A program made the position numbers and the translations under genes. The notes beneath the pieces were generated by a model. The model did not search any database and had not been told where the DNA came from. It was given only the letters and a program-made list of their open reading frames with translations. DNA of 38,743 nt from NCBI GenBank assembly GCA_902767135.1, contig CACXGE010000036.1:1-38743 (forward strand). The letters are read 5' to 3'. Positions 32,877 through 38,743 of the stretch are shown piece after piece. Each line of letters opens with the position of its first letter. The first letter of the stretch is position 1. The stretch comes from an uncultured Lachnospiraceae bacterium (GTDB lineage Bacteria; Bacillota; Clostridia; Lachnospirales; Lachnospiraceae).

Positions 32877-33860
32877 ATGGAAAAGCCAACGTTGTATATA
32901 GTGATTCCTTGTTATAATGAACAAGAAGTATTACCAATCACGAAAGATTTGTTTTTAAATAAAATAAAAGAATTAGTAAATTTAGAAAAAATAAGTGTAG
33001 ATAGTAGGATTTTATTTGTCAATGATGGTTCCAAGGATAACACGTGGGAAATTATACAAAAGATTTCAAAAGAAAGTGAATATTTTAAAGGGATTTCATT
33101 GTCACGAAATAGAGGACATCAAAATGCTTTGGTGGCAGGATTGATGACGGCTAAAGAAAAGGCTGATATTACAATAAGTATTGATTGTGACGGTCAAGAT
33201 GATATTAATGCGATGAATGAGATGGTGGATGCATACTTGGATGGCTGTGAAGTAGTCTATGGTGTTCGTAAAAAAAGGACAACGGATACTGCATTTAAGC
33301 GGTTTACGGCTGAAGGATTTTATCATATTATGAATTTATTAGGGGCCGAAGTAGTCTTTAATCATGCAGATTACAGGTTGTTAAGTAAAAGAGTATTGGA
33401 AGAATTCTCAGAATTTAAAGAAGTAAATTTATTTTTAAGAGGGTTAATTCCTTTAGTAGGATTTAAAAGTACTAGTGTATATTATGATAGGGCAGAAAGA
33501 GCAGCAGGAGAGAGTCATTATCCACTAAAAAAGATGCTTTCGTTAGCGTTTGAAGGAATAACGAGTTTATCAGTGAAACCAATTAAACTTATTATAGAAT
33601 TGGGAGTATTGATATCAATGATAAGTTTTATAGGAGTTATATGGGCGGTTGTATCGAGCATACAGGGAAAAACCATCGTTGGTTGGGCAAGTACTGTATG
33701 TATCGTCTGCTTCATGGGAGGAGTGCAATTGTTGTCCCTGGGGGTCATAGGAGAATACATAGGTAAAATATATATGGAAGTAAAGCAACGTCCTAGATAT
33801 ATTATCAGTGAGAAAACGTGGGCGGATGAGAGGAAGAAAGAAAAAGATGAAAGAGGGTAA
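32877..33860 (+). CDS. GtrB-like polyprenyl-phosphate glycosyltransferase
   Basis: A 327-residue GT2 enzyme with two C-terminal membrane helices (about 233-255 and 268-292). LYIVIPCYNEQEVLPITKD, FVNDGSKDNTWEII, LSRNRGHQNALVAGLMTA and SIDCDGQDD (DxD) are typical of DPM1/GtrB/ArnC proteins, which make polyprenyl-phosphate sugars for use on the outer face of the membrane. Start: AAGGTGA lies 7 bases before ATG 32877; an ATG at 32871 is too close to that site. The two GT-C-like membrane proteins that follow are the expected users of such a lipid donor. The end overlaps the next gene by 14 bases. Confidence 0.9.
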   Translation: MEKPTLYIVIPCYNEQEVLPITKDLFLNKIKELVNLEKISVDSRILFVNDGSKDNTWEIIQKISKESEYFKGISLSRNRGHQNALVAGLMTAKEKADITISIDCDGQDDINAMNEMVDAYLDGCEVVYGVRKKRTTDTAFKRFTAEGFYHIMNLLGAEVVFNHADYRLLSKRVLEEFSEFKEVNLFLRGLIPLVGFKSTSVYYDRAERAAGESHYPLKKMLSLAFEGITSLSVKPIKLIIELGVLISMISFIGVIWAVVSSIQGKTIVGWASTVCIVCFMGGVQLLSLGVIGEYIGKIYMEVKQRPRYIISEKTWADERKKEKDERG

Positions 33861-35463
33861 AATACAAGAAATTTGTCGTAATATAAATAAAAATAAACTC
33901 TGGGATAAACTACAAAATATAGAAATAATATTTATGGGATGTATACTATTTGTAATTGTCAGCTTACTTTTGACATTCGGTGAACAACAATATATGTGTA
34001 AACAATTCTTTGATTACTCAAATGGAGTGTTGTTGTTAATAGGTGGAGGGTGTTGTGGATTTGCAACATTTGTTCTGTTTAGATACAAAACCACAATATG
34101 GCAAAGATTAAAGCAGATAGAAAATAAGTTTAGCTATGTTTTGATTATATATTTTTTCATTATTATGTATGTATCTTATAATGTTAAATTTTGCCCTGGT
34201 TGGGATGCTGGTGTAGTTTTGGGGACATCAAAACAAATCCTAAATGACAACTTGGAGCCATTTAATAATTATTATTATTCTATATATCCAAATAATCTAT
34301 TGATAACATGTATATATACTTTGGTATTCGAGTGTAATGATATGTTTGGGATTTTTAACGGAGAAAATGAAATCATGGCTTTGATAAGTGTCGGGTGTTT
34401 GCTTCAGACGATAACAGCATATTTAACTTTCAAAATTTTGTGCGATATTATGCCTTCACATTATTCAGCCTGGATCATGTGGGTGGTTTATTTGGTGTTT
34501 ATGGGAATTTCTTGGGTATTGGTACCCTACACAGATGCAATAGGGGTAGTTATACCGATTTCTATATTTACACTATATTTAGAACAGAAAAATAAAGAAA
34601 AAATAGTAAATTGTTTTTTTATAGGTTGCCTTGTATTTGTAGGATATCATATAAAACCTCAAACGATAGTTATTGCAATTGCAATTTTCATATTTGAAGT
34701 TACTAAATCTTTTTTCAGGAATAAAAAAGAAAATTTACTTTTTATAAAAAAAATGTGTTTATGCATGGTGGCAACTGGAGTATGTGCCAGTTTATATGGA
34801 AATATAATTATTCCAAGCACAGGATTTGAATTAAATGAAGAATTAGAATTAGGTATGGAACATAGTTTTATGATGGGGCTGAATTTAGAGCGAAGCGGTG
34901 TGTATGCTCCGGATGACATAGCATTTTCAGAATCTATTTCAACAAAAAAAGAAAGAAAAGCAGTAAATATAACAGAGGCGAAAATGCGGATTAAGACAAT
35001 GTTGGAAAATGGCACATTTTCTGAGCATGTTGTGAAGAAAGCATTGGTGAATTTTAATGATGGTAGTTTTGCATGGGGGCAAGAAGGGAAGTTTATAAAA
35101 CAAGAGTATTCAAACCCAAATCAGTTGATAAGTCCACTATTAAAGAAGATTATTTATCCCTCTGGGGAGAATAGGCATTATGTTTATACACTTAAACAGA
35201 TGATGTGGATTGTAATTCTTTTTTCCAGCATTGGTATTGTGTTATTAACAAGGAGTGATTTTTCTAAAAAAGAGGAAATAGTAGTTATATGCTTAGCAGT
35301 TATGGGAATATATCTTTTTGTTATGTTATTTGAATCTAGAGCTAGGTATTTATATACATATTTACCTTTTTTTGTAATATTAGCTGGTATTGGATTCTAT
35401 AAGATTCAAGAATTGGTGAGAAAAATACATTTATTGAAAAAGGAACAAAATAACAATACATAG
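33847..35463 (+). CDS. GT-C-like multi-spanning membrane protein
   Basis: A 538-residue protein with about 11 membrane helices. After two N-terminal helices the first external loop has KFCPGWDAGVVLG, an acidic motif placed as in GT-C glycosyltransferases (PMT/ArnT-like). A long external segment (about residues 315-430) follows the middle helices. Such enzymes take a sugar from a polyprenyl phosphate and attach it outside the cell. Start: ATG at 33847 was chosen because it gives a normal N-terminus and has AGAGGA upstream; in-frame GTG 33808 and ATG 33826 would add a very basic tail. No specific family name can be given with certainty. Confidence 0.72.
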   Translation: MKEGKIQEICRNINKNKLWDKLQNIEIIFMGCILFVIVSLLLTFGEQQYMCKQFFDYSNGVLLLIGGGCCGFATFVLFRYKTTIWQRLKQIENKFSYVLIIYFFIIMYVSYNVKFCPGWDAGVVLGTSKQILNDNLEPFNNYYYSIYPNNLLITCIYTLVFECNDMFGIFNGENEIMALISVGCLLQTITAYLTFKILCDIMPSHYSAWIMWVVYLVFMGISWVLVPYTDAIGVVIPISIFTLYLEQKNKEKIVNCFFIGCLVFVGYHIKPQTIVIAIAIFIFEVTKSFFRNKKENLLFIKKMCLCMVATGVCASLYGNIIIPSTGFELNEELELGMEHSFMMGLNLERSGVYAPDDIAFSESISTKKERKAVNITEAKMRIKTMLENGTFSEHVVKKALVNFNDGSFAWGQEGKFIKQEYSNPNQLISPLLKKIIYPSGENRHYVYTLKQMMWIVILFSSIGIVLLTRSDFSKKEEIVVICLAVMGIYLFVMLFESRARYLYTYLPFFVILAGIGFYKIQELVRKIHLLKKEQNNNT

Positions 35464-35614
35464 ACCATTTTACCGTATGAGGATTGTCTGAATAATGTAA
35501 AAATGAATCCCTGGACTGTGTTGTGACTATACAGGAATTAGTAGATTGAGATATTTTATTAATGAAAGAACTGAAAAATTTTCATATAAGAAAGAGTAGT
35601 AAAGGAAGGATAAT

Positions 35615-36778
35615 ATGATTGCGAAGAAAGAACAGAAATTTATTAGTTGGATAGAACAAAATGTTATTATGATTTTTTTTATAGTTGTCACAGTATTAGC
35701 TGTTTGGGTGAGAGGATTCTGTTTAGATGCAGTTTCCAGTGATATGGAGAGTTTTTTGCTTCCTTGGTACGAAAATTTGCAACAAAATGGTGGATTCAAA
35801 GCACTCGCACTGCAGTTAGGAGATTATAATGTGCCTTATGTGGCAATCTTGGCTTTTTTAACATATCTTCCAGTTGAGCCCATGTATGCAATAAAGATAG
35901 TGTCAATTATCTTTGATTTTTTACTGGCAGTTTTTGGGGCATTGTTAGTATATTATGCAAGTGGAAAAAATGAATTGAAGGCATTATTGGGATATACATT
36001 TATTTTGTTGAGTCCAATCGTAGTATTAAATAGTGCTTTTTGGGGACAATGCGATGCTGTCTATAGTGCATTTGTTGTTATGGCAATGCTTTGCATATTA
36101 AAGGATAAAGAACTCTTATCTTTTATCTTATTAGGGTGTGCTTTTGCATTCAAATTGCAGTTTATATTTATACTCCCAGTGTTTTGTTTAATATATCTTC
36201 GAAAAAAAAGTTTTTCTATACTGTACTTTTTGCTTATACCGCTTACAAATGTAGTTCTTTGTTTACCGGCAATTATGGCAGGAAGACCTATAACAGACGT
36301 TGTTTCTATATATGTAAATCAAACATCAACATATGAACATATGACAATGAATTATCCTAATCTTTACGCAGTGATAGGTGATTATTATGAGCAATTACAT
36401 ACTCTTGCCATTATATTTACAATCATTCTTTTGGGAATTGGAGCATTTATTATAATATATAAAAAGGTTGAAATAACATGTCAAAATGTAATATGGCTAT
36501 CAATATGGAGTGTTTGGACTTGTGTAATGTTTTTACCGGCGATGCATGAGAGATATGGATTTTTGATGGAATGTTTACTGATTGTAAATGCACTGATTTA
36601 TAAGAAAAATATCTTAACTGCACTTATGGTCCAAGCAGTTACTTTTTATACATATGCAATGTATTTGTTTGGATCTAATTCGGAATTTTTATTTCATTTG
36701 GGAATTATAAACTTTCTGCTTTATTTGTGGTTTACAATCCAAAAGTTTGGTGAATTAAGATTGCAAGTGGACAAATGA
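35615..36778 (+). CDS. GT-C-like membrane glycosyltransferase
   Basis: A 387-residue protein with about ten membrane helices. The first external loop has SSDMESFLLPWYENL with the acidic pair expected of GT-C enzymes, and NSAFWGQCDAVYSAFVVMAM resembles the WGQ.D..Y motif of PMT/GPI-mannosyltransferase relatives. KLQFIFILPVF and LPAMHERYGFLMECL are other typical segments. Start: ATG at 35615 with AAAGGAAGGA upstream. A 151-base gap separates it from the preceding gene; I see no gene in it. It is expected to use the polyprenyl-linked donor made by the GtrB-like enzyme; that is inference. Confidence 0.78.
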   Translation: MIAKKEQKFISWIEQNVIMIFFIVVTVLAVWVRGFCLDAVSSDMESFLLPWYENLQQNGGFKALALQLGDYNVPYVAILAFLTYLPVEPMYAIKIVSIIFDFLLAVFGALLVYYASGKNELKALLGYTFILLSPIVVLNSAFWGQCDAVYSAFVVMAMLCILKDKELLSFILLGCAFAFKLQFIFILPVFCLIYLRKKSFSILYFLLIPLTNVVLCLPAIMAGRPITDVVSIYVNQTSTYEHMTMNYPNLYAVIGDYYEQLHTLAIIFTIILLGIGAFIIIYKKVEITCQNVIWLSIWSVWTCVMFLPAMHERYGFLMECLLIVNALIYKKNILTALMVQAVTFYTYAMYLFGSNSEFLFHLGIINFLLYLWFTIQKFGELRLQVDK

Positions 36779-36868
36779 CAAATTTTTTTGGAAGATTTGC
36801 CCTCAAAATATGATCCTGGAACAAAGGTGCATGAATTAGTGATTGAATTAAAAAAGTATTTGGATTGA
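36779..36868 (+). other. In-frame coding-like remnant after a TGA
   Basis: The frame of the preceding gene continues after its TGA stop (36776-36778) for another 29 codons to a TGA at 36866-36868. The peptide contains FLEDLPSKYDPGTKVHELVI and ends ELKKYLD, an amphipathic helix-like pattern unlike random sequence. There is no good start codon with a ribosome site. It is probably the end of a lost gene; stop read-through is possible but unsupported. Confidence 0.35.
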
Positions 36869-36878
36869 GTGTGTTTGA

Positions 36879-36889
36879 GAACCGGGTTC
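36879..36889. repeat. Isolated GAACCGGGTTC palindrome core
   Basis: The 11-base palindrome is the centre of the repeats at 38088 and 38147. It lies 35 bases before the start of the second Wzy-type gene, so that gene is bracketed by related sequences. Confidence 0.6.
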
Positions 36890-36923
36890 GCAAAACCAGA
36901 TAAACTTAGAGGAAATAAAGATT

Positions 36924-38150
36924 ATGAACATACAAAAAAATTATAGAATAGAATATATATTGTTTTATCTTTTTTTATTAATAAAGCCATTTTACCTAAA
37001 AGAATCCGGTACAATGCAGGCGGGGGATGTTTTGCTGGTATTATCTGTTGTCTGGTGGCTGGGGGGACTGATTGCCAGGAAACAATGGAAAAACTGGAGA
37101 AATCATATAGAAGGCATTGATATACTACTGGTAGCATTTGTGTTATGTACTGCGGTGGTGAATTGCGTGGGGGTTGTCCGGTATGGTGATACCAGGTTTA
37201 TTTTATCATCGTTATATCTTGCGTTCTGTACAATGGCGGTAGTGGTCTTTCGGGCGTATTTGAAAAATTCATCTTTTCGGAGTATGGTTTATGGCATTTG
37301 TACTTTTAATGTGATGATGCAATTTGTTCTCTTGATTACCGGAGTTGGAAGATATTTATTTGAACATAGATATGTAGGTTCCTTCAATGATCCCAATCAG
37401 CTTGGCTTCTTTTTATTAGCATCTATGTTTATGATGTCTATTTTCACAAAAGCAGAACAAAAAAAGAGACCCTGGAACATCCTGGTGTATTTGTGTGGAC
37501 TCTTTTTGATTATTTTGAGTAAATCAACTGGAGTGGCACTTGGACTGGCTATCTGGTGGCTGGGAGAGGGCATTTTGGCACTGTATAGATGGGGGCAAAA
37601 AGAACGAATATCGCCAGGAAAAATGTTAGGGATTGGAGCTGGCCTTTTTGGTGTCATTCTGGTTTTGTGTGGAATCGGAATTTTTATGATGCGGACCATG
37701 CAGCTCGGGGATGAATACAATCTTTTTGTAAGAATTGGAGAAAAGTTTGAATTGTTGTGGGATGGTGGCTTCAAAAGTCTATGCGCTTCTAGAGGAATTG
37801 ACAGAATGTGGCAGTATCCATGGAATAATTTGTTTGGAGCTGGAGAAGGTGCATTTTATAGATTTGAATTGTCTCAACTGGTAAATACAGAAATCCACTC
37901 TTCATTCTTAAGCATTCTTTTTTGCTATGGTGTGTTTCCTTTTATGTTGGTGGTAATATGGGTATATAAAAATATTAGAAAGGTACCATTGGAACTTGGA
38001 GTGATTTACCTGGCGTTCTTTGCAGAATGTTTTGTGTTGATAAATTATCGTCAGCCATTATTCTGGATGCTTTTTGTGACCGGGCAGGTGAGCCAGGGAA
38101 CCGGGTTCCGTGGCACGGGAAAAGATGCAGAAATAAGGGAAAAGATGTGA
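36924..38150 (+). CDS. Wzy/O-antigen-ligase family membrane protein
   Basis: A 408-residue protein with about ten membrane helices. RYVGSFNDPNQLGFFLLASM and EIHSSFLSILFCYGVFPFML match the NDPN and H(S/N)..L...G motifs of Wzy/WaaL proteins. It would polymerise or ligate the lipid-linked glycan on the outside. It is the second such protein in the locus. The last 20 codons (VSQGTGFRGTGKDAEIREKM) come from the palindromic repeat at 38088, and a second copy overlaps the stop codon, so the natural C-terminus seems to have been replaced. A weak site (AGAGGAAAT) precedes the ATG. Confidence 0.82.
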   Translation: MNIQKNYRIEYILFYLFLLIKPFYLKESGTMQAGDVLLVLSVVWWLGGLIARKQWKNWRNHIEGIDILLVAFVLCTAVVNCVGVVRYGDTRFILSSLYLAFCTMAVVVFRAYLKNSSFRSMVYGICTFNVMMQFVLLITGVGRYLFEHRYVGSFNDPNQLGFFLLASMFMMSIFTKAEQKKRPWNILVYLCGLFLIILSKSTGVALGLAIWWLGEGILALYRWGQKERISPGKMLGIGAGLFGVILVLCGIGIFMMRTMQLGDEYNLFVRIGEKFELLWDGGFKSLCASRGIDRMWQYPWNNLFGAGEGAFYRFELSQLVNTEIHSSFLSILFCYGVFPFMLVVIWVYKNIRKVPLELGVIYLAFFAECFVLINYRQPLFWMLFVTGQVSQGTGFRGTGKDAEIREKM

Positions 38151-38178
38151 GCCAGTGAACCGGGTTCCGTGGCTCGCC
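38088..38178. repeat. Two copies of a palindromic repeat, 59 bp apart
   Basis: GTGAGCCAG(G/T)GAACC followed by GGGTTCCGTGGC(A/T)CG occurs at 38088-38117 and 38147-38176. Stems are GAGCCA/TGGCTC and GAACC/GGTTC; the first copy has one mismatch in the outer stem. The intervening sequence contains GGGAAAAGATG twice (38117-38127, 38137-38147). Copy one is inside the coding region and copy two covers the stop codon of the Wzy-type gene. Confidence 0.8.
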
Positions 38179-38414
38179 GGGACATTATAGCCAGCTGGAA
38201 ACAGCTGGCAGTATTTATATAACAACCTTGCAAAAAACGGTTGCCAAGCAAAAATTTCCATGTTAAACTAAGAGAAAGCAGAAGTTCTATAGTTGCAGGC
38301 GAACCATGGGATATCATGAGGCTGAGTCGCCATCATTTTTCAAAAATATCTAAGTTAATTTAAACTATTTCCTGCTTTAAATTCCAAGAGATAATAAAAT
38401 AAGCAGGAGGTAAC
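38151..38414. other. Intergenic region with several hairpins
   Basis: No gene is seen. After the palindromic repeat comes a perfect 8-bp stem GCCAGCTG-GAAA-CAGCTGGC (38190-38209) with only a weak T tract, which may end the glycan operon. A second terminator-like hairpin at 38316-38336 (ATGA, GGC / GCC, TCAT with one bulged A) is followed by five T. The 3' part is AT-rich and leads into the leader of the next gene; GATAAT at 38390-38395 is a possible -10 but without a convincing -35. Confidence 0.5.
38190..38209 (+). terminator. Hairpin, possible terminator of the glycan operon
   Basis: Perfect 8-bp inverted repeat with a GAAA tetraloop, followed by AGTATTTATAT. The stem is stable but the T tract is poor, so it may be a processing or stability hairpin at the transcript end. 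Confidence 0.5.
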
Positions 38415-38443
38415 ATGCTCAGGAATCTCCTGTCGAAGGAGGT
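38371..38443 (+). promoter_or_regulatory. Competing pairings over two ribosome binding sites
   Basis: Four segments can pair in a chain: CCTGCTT (38371-38377) with AAGCAGG (38401-38407); CAGGAG (38404-38409, ribosome site of the leader) with CTCCTG (38427-38432); and ATCTCCT (38425-38431) with AGGAGGT (38437-38443, ribosome site of the nuclease, 7 bp, loop GTCGA). Neighbouring pairings exclude each other. A ribosome on the leader would keep the last hairpin open. This is read from sequence only; the first segment matters only if transcription starts upstream of it. Confidence 0.5.
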
Positions 38444-38453
38444 ATGCAAATGA
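38415..38453 (+). CDS. Leader ORF of 12 codons (MLRNLLSKEVCK)
   Basis: ATG at 38415 has AGCAGGAGG 4 bases upstream, one of the strongest ribosome sites in the window, and opens a 12-codon frame whose TGA overlaps the ATG of the nuclease gene (ATGA). The peptide itself need not have a function; its translation could unfold the hairpin over the nuclease ribosome site and couple the two genes. Confidence 0.55.
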   Translation: MLRNLLSKEVCK

Positions 38454-38743
38454 GCAAACACAAAACCAAAAAGGGAAAAAGAGAAACGTTCAAAGTCAAT
38501 CGGGAGCATAAGGACCGTCTATTTCGTTTAATCTTTGGAACAGAGGAAAACAAGCGAAATTTACTGTGTCTATACAATGCCTTAAATGATTCACATTATG
38601 AGGACGTGGAGGGATTTGAATTTACCACTTTGGACGATGTCATTTATATGGGAATGAAGAATGATATATCGATACTTATCCAAAGCAAGATGGTATTATA
38701 TGAACATCAATCCACCTACAATCCCAATATGCCGCTAAGAGGA
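38450..38743 (+). CDS. Rpn/PDDEXK_2 family nuclease, 3' end outside the window
   Basis: The first 98 residues of a protein cut by the window end. After a very basic start (MSKHKTKKGKRETFKVNREH) comes KDRLFRLIFGTEENKRNLLC and LYNALN, then YMGMKNDISILI with Asp72 and MVLYEHQSTYNPNMPLR with Glu85 and Gln87, the D...ExQ catalytic pattern of the Rpn/transposase-like PD-(D/E)XK group. This subfamily is abundant in Lachnospiraceae genomes and differs from the gene at 13496. Start: ATG at 38450 has AAGGAGG 7 bases upstream; ATG at 38444 is in frame but too close to the site. Confidence 0.85.
   Translation, partial: MSKHKTKKGKRETFKVNREHKDRLFRLIFGTEENKRNLLCLYNALNDSHYEDVEGFEFTTLDDVIYMGMKNDISILIQSKMVLYEHQSTYNPNMPLRG

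Noticed and set aside
38281..38340. Structured stretch before the leader ORF considered as a riboswitch
   Set aside because: No known riboswitch core could be matched; a terminator-like hairpin with a bulge explains what is visible.
1..38743. tRNA or rRNA genes
   Set aside because: No cloverleaf or rRNA-like sequence was noticed on either strand while reading, though a dedicated scan was not possible.

Overview
The window reads like a chromosomal segment of a low-GC, Gram-positive anaerobe of the class Clostridia, most likely Lachnospiraceae. The grounds are AT-rich codon use, strong AGGAGG-type ribosome binding sites, a clostridial-type ThyA, an LTA-synthase-like protein and two Rpn-type PD-(D/E)XK nuclease genes. 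The genus cannot be fixed from sequence alone. Every gene I can support is on the + strand.

Region 1 (1-7067) is a tight, partly overlapping operon: a DUF4956 membrane protein, a CotH-type kinase-like protein, a membrane-anchored TIM-barrel-like protein, a HEAT-repeat protein with one N-terminal membrane helix, and a processive family 2 glycosyltransferase. It ends at a strong terminator (7075-7102). It looks like a synthase-dependent exopolysaccharide locus whose first gene(s) lie upstream of the window.

Region 2 (7103-14406) is mostly housekeeping: a class A penicillin-binding protein with its own promoter and a long Ala/Gln tail, a YigZ/IMPACT protein, thymidylate synthase, dihydrofolate reductase and an AEC-family permease, closed by a perfect 19-bp terminator hairpin. 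Then come two large hairpin repeats and an Rpn-type nuclease gene with its own promoter.

Region 3 (14558-38150) is a long cell-surface glycan locus. A consensus sigma-A promoter (TTGACA-17-TATAAT) precedes a Wzy/O-antigen-ligase-type protein. Next are a membrane nucleotide-sugar dehydratase, a phosphoglycosyl transferase that would start the glycan on undecaprenyl phosphate, an epimerase-GT4 fusion, a GT2 and a GT2-GT4 fusion. An ABC exporter follows (Wzm-like permease and Wzt-like ATPase with a C-terminal glycan-binding-type domain), then a methyltransferase ending in a coiled coil and two more GT2s. The last part has an LTA-synthase-like phosphotransferase, a sugar nucleotidyltransferase, a GtrB-like polyprenyl-phosphate glycosyltransferase, two GT-C-like membrane proteins and a second Wzy/ligase protein. 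The inferred scheme is assembly on undecaprenyl diphosphate inside the cell, capping and export by the ABC transporter, then outside decoration by GT-C enzymes and the phosphoglycerol-type transferase, and polymerisation or ligation by the Wzy/WaaL proteins.

Region 4 (38151-38743) holds palindromic repeats, then a 12-codon leader ORF that overlaps the start of a second Rpn-type nuclease gene. That gene runs off the window end. Its ribosome binding site lies in a hairpin that competes with a pairing to the leader's own ribosome binding site.

The points I consider most worth following are the five-gene synthase locus, the Wzt-methyltransferase-coiled-coil module, the leader/Shine-Dalgarno switch at the nuclease gene, and the families of palindromic repeats between and inside genes.
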